Source of the DNA: Olivibacter sp036959255
GTDB taxonomy: Bacteria; Bacteroidota; Bacteroidia; Sphingobacteriales; Sphingobacteriaceae
Direction of reading: 5' to 3'
Assembly: GCF_036959255.1 (NCBI RefSeq)
Contig: NZ_JAWMTI010000002.1
Coordinates: 806,001-870,000, forward strand
Length of the DNA stretch: 64,000 bases
Positions 16,333-26,903 of the stretch are shown here, one piece after another (within the stretch, counting starts at the first letter, position 1; each line of letters opens with the position of its first letter). Below the pieces are notes generated by a model. It made no database searches. It saw only the letters and a list, made by a program, of their open reading frames with translations, and had not been told where the DNA came from. The position numbers were made by a program, and so were the translations under genes.

Positions 16333-17865
16333 TTACCAATTAGGATTTTGCACCATATTTGGGTTTGTATTCAACTCGTCTTGTGGTATAGGAAATAACT
16401 CATGTCTTGGAAGTGTTAAAAACTGACGTCCTTCTTTGTCACTTGCGGCAATTTCGTCTGCAAGTTTGCCCCAACGTCTCAGGTCGTAGAATCGCAATCC
16501 TTCTCTAAAAAATTCCAACATGCGCTGGTGCATAATCTCCTCAAGCAGGGCTTGTTGATCTTTGCCTGCTGGCAGTGGGGCAAGTTTAGCACGTATTCTA
16601 ACCCGATTTATAAGCGGATAGGCTTCGTTCATACGTCCCAATTGGATCAAAGCTTCCGCACGCATCAGTAAAACATCCGCAAAACGAATAACCTTTTCGT
16701 TATTCTCTGAAATAAATATTCCTTCGTCATTATTTCGCCAATTCTGATACTTACGGATCATTGCGTTGAAACCAAACTGCTTTTTGAAAGACGAAAAGGG
16801 GCGATTATAATATTGTGCTCCCGGATAGTCCCATACCAATGAAGCGTACATGCGTGCATCGAAATCACCGTCTATGGTTTTCTCTTGCTGGAAAGCTTGA
16901 AAGATTTTATTGGTTGGAAAGGCTTCAAACCAACCTGCAACCTCTGCGGGTGCAAATTCTTGTGCTACTGTCGTGCCCTGCGACTCATTCGCGTTCTCTC
17001 CTGCCCAGGGTTGTGGCCCGCCTACATTTTGCATCTGAACCTCAAACAAGGATTCTTTATTGTTGTCATATGCAGCCATAAAATTCTGTTCATAATTATC
17101 CAACAAGGTATAATCGTATGGAGCCTTCGTTACAATATCCAATTCATTTGCTGCCTCTTCCCACCGCTCCATATAGAGATATACTTTACCTAGCATGGCA
17201 ATAGCAGCACCATTCGTGGCCCGGCCAATATATTCATCTGGATAGTTAAGAGGTAGGGCATTTTTTGCCTCATTAAGATCGGTAATAATAAAGTTCCAGA
17301 GATCTTCCTGCTTGGCAGGTGATGTAAAATATTGATCGCGTTCTTTTGGTACGGACGAAATGAGGGGTACATCGCCAAAATTAATAATCAGATAAAAATA
17401 ATTCAACGCTCGTAAAAATTTAGCTTCGGCGATCAATGCTGTCTTTTTCTCTTCGTCGATTTCGGCACTGGGGGTATTTTCGATAACTTGATTGGCCCTA
17501 AAGATTCCTCTAAAAAATCCATCGTATAGATCTCTCGGTGTAGTAGTCGTCGGATTGTTGGTGAACGTGGATAACTGATAAAGCGACTGTACGTCATTTC
17601 GGATGAAAAAATCATCCCCCCTTCCATTTGACAATTCTACCCCACGTACACCAAAATAGCCACGATTAACGTCTTTTAATACTTTATAAGTAGCCGCTAA
17701 ACCACTTAAAACATCTTCTTCATTTTTCCAAAAATTGGCATCGGTTTGTGTATTGGGATTCTCCAATGATAACTTATCCGTACAACCAATTAGAAGCACC
17801 ATCGCACCAATTACCCCTATCAAGGTAAATATGCGCCTCATTTGTACAATATTTTCAGTATTCAT
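16333..17865 (-). CDS. susD: SusD/RagB-family glycan-binding lipoprotein
   Basis: Outer-membrane surface lipoprotein of 510 residues that captures glycan and caps the SusC channel. The lipobox is LIGC (Cys28 from this start; a second ATG eight residues on is equally possible). Family landmarks: NPNTQTDANFWKNEEDVLSGL near the mature end, RGVELSNGRGDD, FLRALNYFYLIINFGDVPLI (TPR-like helix region) and the C-terminal FFREGLRFYDLRRWGK and NPNMVQNPNW segments. It follows the SusC gene by 18 bp. Its partner and the downstream GH2 and GH43 genes define this as a polysaccharide utilization locus. Ligand specificity cannot be predicted from the sequence alone. Confidence 0.95.
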   Translation of the reverse strand: MNTENIVQMRRIFTLIGVIGAMVLLIGCTDKLSLENPNTQTDANFWKNEEDVLSGLAATYKVLKDVNRGYFGVRGVELSNGRGDDFFIRNDVQSLYQLSTFTNNPTTTTPRDLYDGFFRGIFRANQVIENTPSAEIDEEKKTALIAEAKFLRALNYFYLIINFGDVPLISSVPKERDQYFTSPAKQEDLWNFIITDLNEAKNALPLNYPDEYIGRATNGAAIAMLGKVYLYMERWEEAANELDIVTKAPYDYTLLDNYEQNFMAAYDNNKESLFEVQMQNVGGPQPWAGENANESQGTTVAQEFAPAEVAGWFEAFPTNKIFQAFQQEKTIDGDFDARMYASLVWDYPGAQYYNRPFSSFKKQFGFNAMIRKYQNWRNNDEGIFISENNEKVIRFADVLLMRAEALIQLGRMNEAYPLINRVRIRAKLAPLPAGKDQQALLEEIMHQRMLEFFREGLRFYDLRRWGKLADEIAASDKEGRQFLTLPRHELFPIPQDELNTNPNMVQNPNW

Positions 17866-17883
17866 GTTCTTGAATTTAACTTG

Positions 17884-20800
17884 TTAAAAAGAAACCTGTA
17901 CACCTAGCATAGCCGTTTTTGCCAATGGATAAGCAATGTGGCCGAAATCGACCCCTCTATTTAATATGCTCCCCGTTCTTCCCAAATCAGGATTATATCC
18001 TTTGTATTTGCTTACAGTAAAAACATTATCGAGGCTGACATAAAACCGGCAGTTATTGATCTTCAAAGATTCCAATGTAGTTGATGGCAATGTATAACCG
18101 ACCTGCACTGTACGAAGTCGTAAATAGGACCCGCTTTCAAGAAAACGATCGCTGGTCTGACTGTTTAGATTAGGATCATTGATAACAGCTCTTGGCATAT
18201 CCGTATTAGTATGTTGTGGTGTCCAGGCATCAAGTGTCGTTCTCAGATAATTAAATTCTAGATTCATGCCTTCTAAATCCTGCCGTAAACCATTATAGAT
18301 TTTATTACCGTAGGTGCCTTGAAAAAACAAGTTAAGGTCAACGTTCTTCCATCGCAAATTTCCACCAAAACCATAACTGAATTTAGGATTCGGACTTCCT
18401 GCGTATTGCCGATCGTTTTGATCGATTTTACCGTCATCATTGACATCCAAAAAACGGATATCACCCGGCTTAGCATTCGGTTGAATCAACTGACCGTTTA
18501 GGTTGTGTTGCTGTACTTCATCTTCTGACTGAAAAATACCGTCTGCATGAATTAAATAAAAGGCACCCACAGGCCAGCCGGCCTGAGTTACAGTTGCAGA
18601 AGCACCATGATGTGTCGGTTGTCCACCGAAAATCTGCTGAGAACCACTTCCCAGTGCAAGTACCTTATTTGAGATCGTCGAGAAAGTTGCGTTAATGCCA
18701 TAAGAAAAATCCCCTTTTTCGTCGGAGAAAGAAAGATCTGCTTCGAAACCTTTGTTACGGATACTCCCCGCATTAACGTATGGGCTTGCAGCGCTCGCGC
18801 CTGTGGACAGCGGTATAGGAACTTGCAAAAGAATATCATTGCTATTTTTTACAAAATAGTCGGCTATCAGTGCGAGTTTATTGTTAAAGAGGCCCAAATC
18901 TAAGCCCGCATTATAGGTTTCCGAACTTTCCCATCGTATATCAGGTGTAGCAAATGCAACCTGTGTAGCTCCGGGCATCAATTGTTGATCACTACCGATT
19001 ACATAATTTATATTTGGGTTGATATTAGCTAAAAACTGATAATCTGAAATTTCCTGGTTACCGAGCTTACCGTAACCTGCCCGTATTTTTAATGAGCTGA
19101 CTGAAGGGATCGCGTCTTTAAAAAAAGACTCATTCGACACATTCCAAGCAGCTGCCAAGGAAGGAAAATTACCATATTTATAATCTTCACCGAATCGAGA
19201 AGAACCATCTCTACGGATAATGGCCGTTAATGTATATTTGTCATCATAGGTATAGATCAGTCTTCCAAAATAAGAGATTAACGTATTTTCAAGTGCGTTG
19301 CTTCCTGTAACGGTATTGGTTGTTCCTGCGTCGAGTACCTCAATGCCCCGCGGCATTCCGCTTTTACGTCCACTTAGCTCACGATAGTTGGAATTTTGAT
19401 AGGTATAACCAGCCATGCCTTGCAAGCTATGTTTGTTCCATTGTTTATCATAAGTTAACGTGTGCTCTTGTAATATAACTTGCTTTTCCGTCCGCCGTTC
19501 ATATAGATTAGCCATTCGATTGATAAACAACGTTCCAACTTCATAAGGGTGCTGATAAGCAAAATCTTTTCCGTATGTACGGGTATAGCCTGCATTGTAT
19601 TTGTATTTCAACCCATCGATGATACTTACTTCGGCATAGGCATTAATGAGCGCATTAGCAGCAGCATATTCCGGCCTATCCAAATGCAGTTGAGCGACAG
19701 GATTAGCTACGTTAACTACCGGGCCATATGCACCGGCAAAACCGCCGATAGCATTTGGATCATAAACGTTAAAAACAGGAATCATTTTAAGTGCGGCGCC
19801 GACAGGGCCACCACCTTGACCACCCCAACCCGTTGACATATTACGCCACTTTTCATCAGAGAGAATAATGGTTTCACCAATTTTTACCCGTCCCTTGGTA
19901 AAATCTGATTTGATGCGCAGGTTATATCGTTCATAGCCGGTTGTGCGGACAATACCTTCCTGTCCTAAGTAATCACCTGAAATATTATAATTATAGTTTT
20001 CTCCCCCACCCGTTGCATTCAGATTATAATTTTGCATAGGTGCCTGATGAAAGATCTCATCCTGCCAGTCAACATCTGCAAGTTGCGCATAGTTATCTGC
20101 AATTTCCAAACGTGCTAAACTTGCATTATCGTGCGCTGCATTGCTAACAGAAGCCCATTCCTGTGCATTTAAAACATCCAATTTCTTGGCTAGTTTTTGG
20201 TAACCATAATAGGCATTTAAAGCAATGATGTTATCGCCTTTTTTCCCTGATTTTGTCGTGACCAGAACGACACCATTTGCTGCGCGTGAACCGTATATAG
20301 CCGCGGCTGAAGCGTCTTTTAGGACATCCATGGAAGCAATATCACTAGGTGCTATATTATTGATGTTATCAACCTGTACACCGTCAACAATATACAATGG
20401 ATTATTATTGTTCAGCGATCCCGTTCCGCGGATCAACACGCGCACACCCGACCCGGGATTTCCACCACCTGATTCAATCTGCACACCGGCAACTTTGCCT
20501 TGGATAGCTTGCCCCACGTTACTGAAACCCTCGGAAACAATATCTTCTGCGGAAATGGATGCAATTGCTCCGGTTATGTTAGACCGCTTTTGCGTACCAT
20601 AACCAACGACTACGACTTCGTCCAACGCCTTATTATCAGCGCTAAGTTGAATATTGACAACTTGTTGTTCACCTACTTTCACTTCTTGTGTAACATAACC
20701 GATAGCACTTATTATCAGTATATCCAGGGAGTTAACGCTTAATTGAAAATTACCCGAAGCATCGGACGATGTTCCTTTAGCTGATTTTGCCTTAACAACA

Positions 20801-20976
20801 ATAGAAACTCCCGGGATGGCTTGTCCCACAGGGTCGGTAATCCGACCTCGTAGGATGTGTTCCCCCTTTTCCTGTGCGCTTAATATCAGCGGAAGGACCA
20901 GGTAAAATATACAAAGAATTGTCCTAGACAAAAGCCTTGCATCCTTCTGGTTGAGACATGATTTAATTGGTTGCAT
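17884..20976 (-). CDS. susC: SusC/RagA TonB-linked outer-membrane transporter
   Basis: A 1030-residue glycan importer. After an N-terminal signal region (about 1-36) comes the carboxypeptidase-regulatory-like domain (LRGRITDPVGQAIPGVSIVVKA, about 42-120), a TonB-box-like stretch VVVVGYG (about 121-127), the plug domain with GVRVLIRGTGSLNNNNPLYIVDGV, and the beta-barrel ending in an aromatic residue (GVQVSF). No STN anti-sigma-interacting domain is seen, so it is probably not controlled by an ECF/anti-sigma pair; the nearby AraC regulators are likelier controllers. First gene of the minus-strand operon. A TAGTTTTG -7 element lies at 21017-21024. Confidence 0.96.
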   Translation of the reverse strand: MQPIKSCLNQKDARLLSRTILCIFYLVLPLILSAQEKGEHILRGRITDPVGQAIPGVSIVVKAKSAKGTSSDASGNFQLSVNSLDILIISAIGYVTQEVKVGEQQVVNIQLSADNKALDEVVVVGYGTQKRSNITGAIASISAEDIVSEGFSNVGQAIQGKVAGVQIESGGGNPGSGVRVLIRGTGSLNNNNPLYIVDGVQVDNINNIAPSDIASMDVLKDASAAAIYGSRAANGVVLVTTKSGKKGDNIIALNAYYGYQKLAKKLDVLNAQEWASVSNAAHDNASLARLEIADNYAQLADVDWQDEIFHQAPMQNYNLNATGGGENYNYNISGDYLGQEGIVRTTGYERYNLRIKSDFTKGRVKIGETIILSDEKWRNMSTGWGGQGGGPVGAALKMIPVFNVYDPNAIGGFAGAYGPVVNVANPVAQLHLDRPEYAAANALINAYAEVSIIDGLKYKYNAGYTRTYGKDFAYQHPYEVGTLFINRMANLYERRTEKQVILQEHTLTYDKQWNKHSLQGMAGYTYQNSNYRELSGRKSGMPRGIEVLDAGTTNTVTGSNALENTLISYFGRLIYTYDDKYTLTAIIRRDGSSRFGEDYKYGNFPSLAAAWNVSNESFFKDAIPSVSSLKIRAGYGKLGNQEISDYQFLANINPNINYVIGSDQQLMPGATQVAFATPDIRWESSETYNAGLDLGLFNNKLALIADYFVKNSNDILLQVPIPLSTGASAASPYVNAGSIRNKGFEADLSFSDEKGDFSYGINATFSTISNKVLALGSGSQQIFGGQPTHHGASATVTQAGWPVGAFYLIHADGIFQSEDEVQQHNLNGQLIQPNAKPGDIRFLDVNDDGKIDQNDRQYAGSPNPKFSYGFGGNLRWKNVDLNLFFQGTYGNKIYNGLRQDLEGMNLEFNYLRTTLDAWTPQHTNTDMPRAVINDPNLNSQTSDRFLESGSYLRLRTVQVGYTLPSTTLESLKINNCRFYVSLDNVFTVSKYKGYNPDLGRTGSILNRGVDFGHIAYPLAKTAMLGVQVSF

Positions 20977-21016
20977 AAAAGATTTATTTTGGTTAAATGA
21001 TAGCCTCGTGGTATTG

Positions 21017-21024
21017 CAAAACTA
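21017..21024 (-). promoter_or_regulatory. -7 element of the SusC operon
   Basis: TAGTTTTG on the minus strand, exact TAnnTTTG match, about 40 bp before the SusC start. The -33 box is not at standard distance, which would fit an activator-dependent promoter. Confidence 0.4.
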
Positions 21025-21094
21025 CGTCTCCAGGGAGCCAAAAAAATAGACAATTGTGGGCAAAAGATGGAAAATATTCTTTTGACCCAACTGT

Positions 21095-24000
21095 CTATTC
21101 CGGTAATGCGTTCAGAAATTTTAATAAGGCGATCATCTTCTGATGAATCGTTGCCCCCATATGGCTATTGTTCAACTGAAGGACCTCATCAAAATATTGT
21201 TGTGCTTTTTCAAGGTGTCCAAAACCGAGTGCCGCCAAACCTAGCATGTATAAGCAGTGGATACGATTTCTGAGTGAAAGATCTTGCTCGAACACGAGCA
21301 AATCGGGTAGTGAAACAGCCATATAATCGATTGCGATCCGATCTTCTACATGTAGCTCGCCAAAAGCAGACAATTTGCCGAATATTTCGTTGGCTTTTCT
21401 TATATCGTTGAGCTTTAACCAAGCGAGCCCTTGATAAAATATTTTATCAGGTTGGGGATCATTATAAAAGATAGCTTGAACAGGGTTCTCTTCACCAATC
21501 GTTGCGTGCTTGAAATAGATGTTCGCATTTAAAGTATCACCCATATTTTCATACGCGATACCTTTTAAATAGTGAATATCATTTTCGGGTATATTGGGTA
21601 ATTTACCTTCTCCTAAATTCTCGGGATATACCTCCAAGCCCGCTAAAAGTTCCAGTGCTCTTGTCGGATCATGGGATAGCAAGGCCTCCTTTGCAAGTTC
21701 AAGTCCCGCCGTTAAATATTGACTTGTCGTTTTCCCTTCACCTCCCTCCCAGGGATGAAATTTTCTGCTCTTAAGATAGGCAAATGCTTCTTCATACCTC
21801 CCTAATAAATTCAGGAGTGTGATATATTCCAAATATAAATCATCCCGTGTCTCAACCAAGGCAAAATGAAGTGTTAAAAACGACAGCCGCTTCGCCAAAG
21901 GCACCTGTTGTAATGTATGTAGCTGGTTTAACTCCATCAATATCCGAGCATCCGAATTATCCAAGGAAAAGGCATCTTCCAACAGCACTTGTGCTTTTTC
22001 GTAATCCGCTAACTTATTATAGTAGGCAAGTGCTAAATTTCGTTTAGCCGTTGGAAAACCAGGATCTAATGTGCTTGATTGTTCCCATTGCGCAATCGCC
22101 TTGAGATGAATACGTTTGTCATACCAATAATTCCCCAGATAGTAGTACGCTTTTGCATCCCTTGGGTTATAGGTCAATGCTTGCTCCAATACGAGCATAT
22201 CTTCCACTCGATTTGGAAAACAATAATCAGACGAACAGACACCTGCTTTTGCAAAATAAAAAATAGCCTCTTCTACCTTACCTTGTTCTGCCAGAATAGC
22301 ACCTAAATGATAATTGAACAGTGGATCCGTTTCGCCGATACCTGCAATCCATTGTAGTAAACTGACAGCTTCCTGATAACATCCTGCTTGCTTGTAATCT
22401 AATGCGTATTCTATAAAAGTAGAAATATTTCCCCTCATTAAATGTAGCGCCCGTTCTTTGGTCTCCAGCGCTTCCCTTTCGCGTTCTAGCCTTTCAAGAA
22501 CACCTTGTTTTTCAAAGTAAAGACCATAATTGAAGGGATCCGTCGTCAGTGCACTGTTAGCTACTTGCAAGGCTTCCGTTAAACGCCCTAACTTAACCAG
22601 TATAACGACTTGAAGATGCAGCGCCCGACTACTTTTTGCATTGCGTTCCAGCGATGCCTGTATGTGCTCCAATGCAAGCTGCATATTGCCCTGAATCAGA
22701 TCAACTCTAGCCAACATAAAATAGGCAACATCCTTCCAAGCGGCATTCCAGGCAGCTTTGTAAAATAATTCGTATGCTTCGACATAACGTTTCTTGAACA
22801 GACATACTAAAGCTAGGTTATACAACACTTCACTATCGTAGGGATTGGTATTGCGGATGAATAAACGCTCTTTAGCAACACGAAAATATTGCTCGGCTTC
22901 AGTAAACATACCACGGCGTAAAAACCACAAACCCATCGCGTTATTGCAACGAAGGTCACCGGCATCACGTTTTAATGCCTCTAGATAATATGGTCTTGGA
23001 TCAAAAGTTGCATGACGATATTGCTCCAGGTGTAAACCATGCAAGTAAAGCTCTTCTGTACTTGATACTTTCTCGGGCATTGGTGCAGGCGTAGCAGGGG
23101 AAGGAATTTCTTTCTCTTTCAGCTCATCCGGCTGATAGCGAATCAGTAAATTGCCTGACTCATCATATATTTCAACCAGAAAAGTATGTAGAGGTGCGCA
23201 GTCTGATAAGGATAGTTGCTCCATATAACTCGCTTTAGGTGATAAAGTTATCTCGCGCGTGACTAGTACATTTCCATCTCGTTTTATTAAAATACGCGCA
23301 TTTTCATATACGGCAGTTACATAAACACCCAAGCTGAAAAATTCGCCTTGCTTATCAAAATGCACCGCCACCTCTTTAGTTGCATTTTTTACCTCTCCTA
23401 TATCGCTATAGGGCATAAAATATTGTAGAAAAGTTTTATTTTCATTCGGTTGCAACCACGAAAAATCGGGTTGATTATCTGTATAAGCCCCCGTCATTAG
23501 TTCGATGTAAGGGCCGTCAGCATCCGTCAAGTTACGGTCCCAAGCTCGACCGAAATCTGCATTTCCCCATGTCCATTGCTTCTTTCCGGGGACCGTATGG
23601 TGGTTTGCTACATGCAACATACCTGCTTGTACATCGTGTTCATATCCCCCCATGAAATCATATCGGGAGTTTACAGCCATAAATGAGGTAGGAACAGGTA
23701 TATTTTTATAACGAGAGATATCCGTACCAGGTGAATAGTCCATCTTATAATAGACTCCCTTTGCGATCGGGAAAGTTGATACATCTCGTTTCCCATGGTC
23801 GTAAACGGCATGTACATCAGGCGGAAAAATTGATTGGTAGTAATCGTTAACTTTCACTGCAGGGTTGGCCCACCAAAGAAAGGTTTGCGGAAATAATGTT
23901 CTATTCGATAAATGTGCTTCCACTTCAAGGTAAGCCTTATCAGGATAAAGGGTAAAACCAACCCGTGCCTTTGTTCTAAACATAATCTCAAGTTCATTTA

Positions 24001-24442
24001 CCCATATCGTCCTAGCTCCATCCGCCCGTTCTTCGGTAATATAATCTACTGGTAGAAAAGTACTTGGACGATGATGTTGTGGCCAATTGAATTCGATACC
24101 CCCCGAAATCCAAGGACCGGTGAGTCCAACTAAAGCGGGTTTAATGACCTGATTGTAATATATAAAATGGCGATGTTTGAGCTTATCGTAGGCCATTTGT
24201 ACCCTCCCTCCCAGCTCAGGCAAAACCATAATTTTAAGATAGTCATTTTCTAAAAACAAGGCGGTATAAACCTTGTCCTCTTTTTTATCAAGAATTTTTT
24301 CAATAACTGGGTACGGATACACCACGCCGCTACTTCCTTGATAGATTCTTTTTTCCAAAAACATGGGATTTTTTTCGGGCTTACCTATACTGTACGTCGG
24401 AATAAAGATCTGTTCGATCCAAGCTTTAACATCTGCGTCCAT
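21095..24442 (-). CDS. DUF5107 and TPR-repeat protein
   Basis: A large 1115-residue protein without a signal peptide. Residues 1 to about 430 form a DUF5107-type domain, a mutarotase-like beta-sandwich with YDKLKHRHFIYYN, GGIEFNWPQHHRP and FLWWANPAVKVND segments. From about 450 to the end are many tetratricopeptide repeats, seen as helix pairs such as YYLGNYWYDKRIHLKAIAQWEQSS and NLALAYYNKLADYEKAQVLLEDA. I recall similar proteins in glycan loci of Bacteroidota; a role in sensing or processing sugars is inferred. It lies 118 bp upstream of SusC and has its own divergent promoter region shared with the AraC gene at 24555. Confidence 0.85.
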   Translation of the reverse strand: MDADVKAWIEQIFIPTYSIGKPEKNPMFLEKRIYQGSSGVVYPYPVIEKILDKKEDKVYTALFLENDYLKIMVLPELGGRVQMAYDKLKHRHFIYYNQVIKPALVGLTGPWISGGIEFNWPQHHRPSTFLPVDYITEERADGARTIWVNELEIMFRTKARVGFTLYPDKAYLEVEAHLSNRTLFPQTFLWWANPAVKVNDYYQSIFPPDVHAVYDHGKRDVSTFPIAKGVYYKMDYSPGTDISRYKNIPVPTSFMAVNSRYDFMGGYEHDVQAGMLHVANHHTVPGKKQWTWGNADFGRAWDRNLTDADGPYIELMTGAYTDNQPDFSWLQPNENKTFLQYFMPYSDIGEVKNATKEVAVHFDKQGEFFSLGVYVTAVYENARILIKRDGNVLVTREITLSPKASYMEQLSLSDCAPLHTFLVEIYDESGNLLIRYQPDELKEKEIPSPATPAPMPEKVSSTEELYLHGLHLEQYRHATFDPRPYYLEALKRDAGDLRCNNAMGLWFLRRGMFTEAEQYFRVAKERLFIRNTNPYDSEVLYNLALVCLFKKRYVEAYELFYKAAWNAAWKDVAYFMLARVDLIQGNMQLALEHIQASLERNAKSSRALHLQVVILVKLGRLTEALQVANSALTTDPFNYGLYFEKQGVLERLEREREALETKERALHLMRGNISTFIEYALDYKQAGCYQEAVSLLQWIAGIGETDPLFNYHLGAILAEQGKVEEAIFYFAKAGVCSSDYCFPNRVEDMLVLEQALTYNPRDAKAYYYLGNYWYDKRIHLKAIAQWEQSSTLDPGFPTAKRNLALAYYNKLADYEKAQVLLEDAFSLDNSDARILMELNQLHTLQQVPLAKRLSFLTLHFALVETRDDLYLEYITLLNLLGRYEEAFAYLKSRKFHPWEGGEGKTTSQYLTAGLELAKEALLSHDPTRALELLAGLEVYPENLGEGKLPNIPENDIHYLKGIAYENMGDTLNANIYFKHATIGEENPVQAIFYNDPQPDKIFYQGLAWLKLNDIRKANEIFGKLSAFGELHVEDRIAIDYMAVSLPDLLVFEQDLSLRNRIHCLYMLGLAALGFGHLEKAQQYFDEVLQLNNSHMGATIHQKMIALLKFLNALPE

Positions 24443-24554
24443 GAGATTATAATGGTTTTAGAAACAAAATTAGTCTTTACCAGATAGTCGAAAATGGAGA
24501 AATCATTTTTAACAATGGATTATTTTCTTAAATTGCTAAACAAAACCAACCATT

Positions 24555-25442
24555 ATGATTCAAAAACAAGAGGGGTTTGAAGGGGAACGTGCGATCATTT
24601 TACCTCCAAAAATCTTAGAACAATACGAGAAAACACCTTTTACAAAGGAATTCTATGTTACCGACATTGGCTACTACCCAAAGGCTCGACATCATTATCG
24701 CGACCGGCAAGAAGGCGCACAGGAACATATTTTAATCCACTGTGTGGAAGGACGCGGAACGGCAACAATCCATGATAAAGAGATAAGCATTGGTCCAAGC
24801 GAATACCTTATCATCCCAGCCAAGACAAAACACGTCTATCGCGCAGATCCAAACTATCCTTGGACGATTTATTGGGTACATTTCAAGGGTTTACAAGCCG
24901 CAGCTATTAGTAAACGACTCTATGAACGTATGCTTCAACAAAAGAACAAGGTAATGTTCAGCGAGCAATACCGCTATCTGTTCGACAAAATATACAGTAC
25001 TTTACAACAGGGTTATAGTAAGGAAAATATCGAATTCATCGCTTTAACTTTCCCTTATTATTTAAGTGGCTACTTACTGACTGAGCGTTTTAACGATCAT
25101 GTAGAAAAAGAAGATGTAAACATAAGCGATCAAGCCATCCGTTTTCTTAAAAATCGTATCGCTGAAGCCACTACCCTAAAAGACATAGCAAACCACGTAC
25201 ATTTATCGGTCTCCCATTTTTCCAGTGTCTTTCATAAAACAACGGGCTACTCACCCATTGAATATTTCAATCATTTAAAAATACAACATGCTTGCCATCT
25301 GCTTCAGTTTAGCAATCACCGTGTCTTTGAAATTGCGTTGGCCATAGGCATTGACGATCCTTATTATTTTTCTCGATTATTTAGAAGTCATATGGGTATA
25401 TCGCCAAAAAATTACCGTAATCGTTGGGCGATGCATCCATAA
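24555..25442 (+). CDS. AraC-family regulator with cupin sensor domain
   Basis: A 295-residue regulator. The N-terminal cupin-like AraC ligand domain (about 25-130; EHILIHCVEGRGTATI, GPSEYLIIPAKTKHVYRAD, YWVHFKG) would bind a sugar. Two helix-turn-helix motifs occupy the C-terminal 100 residues, with LKDIANHVHLSVSHFSSVF and the family signature from about 265 (EIALAIGIDDPYYFSRLFR). It is divergent from the DUF5107 gene and 93 bp upstream of the sugar porter on the same strand, so it probably controls this locus, including the porter. The ligand is likely a mono- or disaccharide freed by the glycosidases. Confidence 0.92.
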   Translation: MIQKQEGFEGERAIILPPKILEQYEKTPFTKEFYVTDIGYYPKARHHYRDRQEGAQEHILIHCVEGRGTATIHDKEISIGPSEYLIIPAKTKHVYRADPNYPWTIYWVHFKGLQAAAISKRLYERMLQQKNKVMFSEQYRYLFDKIYSTLQQGYSKENIEFIALTFPYYLSGYLLTERFNDHVEKEDVNISDQAIRFLKNRIAEATTLKDIANHVHLSVSHFSSVFHKTTGYSPIEYFNHLKIQHACHLLQFSNHRVFEIALAIGIDDPYYFSRLFRSHMGISPKNYRNRWAMHP

Positions 25443-25535
25443 TCAGAAAAAAATCCATGCTAAACGGAGTTTATTCCATTGCGAACACTTATTGATTTAC
25501 TAGCTTAGCTAACAAATATAGACCTTGATATTCGC

Positions 25536-26855
25536 ATGGATAAAAATCACCGTCATACGGTTTTGATCAGCTTAGTGGCAGCCTTGGGTGGCTTATTATT
25601 TGGATTTGATATTGCTATTTTTTCCGGAACCATTCCATTTATTAAACCCCACTTTCAATTAGACGCCGAACAATTAGGATGGATAGCCAGTTCCCTATAC
25701 ATTGGCTGCATTTTCGGGGCTTTATTAACAGGTTGGCTTACGGAAAGGGTTGGTCGAAAAAAGCCCCTTATTATTGCGGCCGTTCTTTTTGCCTTTTCTT
25801 CTATGATGATGGGATTGGCTGCGGAAACAACGACATTAATCTGCTGGCGCATCATCGCGGGACTTGGGGTAGGTGGCGCTTCTGTACTCTCCCCTCTTTA
25901 TATCGCTGAAGTAAGTCCAGCCAATATGCGAGGAAAAATGGTTTCAATCAATCAACTGGCCATTGTGATTGGAATTCTATTAGCTTACTTCTCCAACTAT
26001 TTATTAGCTCCAGTAACTGATAATTGGCGTTGGATGTTTGCCAGTGGAGCTGTACCAGCTATTTTTTTCTTCCTTGGCATATTCCTTATACCCGAAAGCC
26101 CTCGGTGGCTCATCATAAAAGGTTACCAGGATAAAGGGGAACAGGTGTTGAAGCATCTCCTTCCTCCAAAAGAAGTTGAACTGGAAATCAAACTTATTCG
26201 CCGATACCGGCAAACACCTTCGTTGAAGCCTTCTTTTATGGATTTGTTCAAAAAGGGTATCTTTCCGCTAGTGCTCTTGGGAATCACGATCGCTATTTTC
26301 CAACAGATATCAGGGGCTAACGCAGTTCTATTTTATGCGCCTGTTATTTTTGGCAAAGCGGGAATGAACGTCAATGATCAGCTCTTTCAACAGATACTAA
26401 TTGGCGGTATTAACCTAATCTTCACATTGATTGCCATGCAGCTGGTTGATAGGCTAGGGCGTAAAAGCTTGATGCTTTTCGGTTCGGGAGTAATGGTCTT
26501 ACTGTTACTCCTTATTGCTTATGCATTCAAGCATGAACTGTTCTCCGGATATCTTTTAAGTGCCTCCGTTTTGGCTTTCATTGCCGTTTATGCTGCAACG
26601 TTAGCACCTGTAACGTGGGTGCTGATTGCAGAGATTTTCCCCACTAACGTCAGAGAACTCGCTATCTCCGTTTCCTCCACCATGCTTTGGATTGCCTGCT
26701 TTGGGTTAACCTATGCATTTCCCGTTTTGATCGATAAATTTTCCGCTAGTCAAACCTTCATCCTATTCGCGGGCATTTGCTTTGTATATTTTGTATTCTT
26801 ATGGTTTTTTGTTCACGAAACAAAAGGCAAACGTTTGGATGAAGTGAAAGAATAA
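25536..26855 (+). CDS. MFS sugar porter (sugar:H+ symporter)
   Basis: A 439-residue inner-membrane transporter with 12 predicted membrane segments. Sugar porter signatures are all seen: GGLLFGFDIAIFSG in TM1, ERVGRKKP in the loop after TM2, PESPRWLI after TM6, QQISGANAVLFYAP in TM7, RLGRKSLM after TM8, and a modified PETKG as HETKGK at the C-terminus. The family (XylE, GalP, AraE type) imports pentoses or hexoses with protons. It directly follows the AraC regulator. It completes the uptake path of the locus: SusC across the outer membrane, this porter across the inner membrane. Confidence 0.93.
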   Translation: MDKNHRHTVLISLVAALGGLLFGFDIAIFSGTIPFIKPHFQLDAEQLGWIASSLYIGCIFGALLTGWLTERVGRKKPLIIAAVLFAFSSMMMGLAAETTTLICWRIIAGLGVGGASVLSPLYIAEVSPANMRGKMVSINQLAIVIGILLAYFSNYLLAPVTDNWRWMFASGAVPAIFFFLGIFLIPESPRWLIIKGYQDKGEQVLKHLLPPKEVELEIKLIRRYRQTPSLKPSFMDLFKKGIFPLVLLGITIAIFQQISGANAVLFYAPVIFGKAGMNVNDQLFQQILIGGINLIFTLIAMQLVDRLGRKSLMLFGSGVMVLLLLLIAYAFKHELFSGYLLSASVLAFIAVYAATLAPVTWVLIAEIFPTNVRELAISVSSTMLWIACFGLTYAFPVLIDKFSASQTFILFAGICFVYFVFLWFFVHETKGKRLDEVKE

Positions 26856-26903
26856 CGCTTACCTAAGCACGGTTGTTGGCAATGACTCAACATCATTAAG
26901 GGT

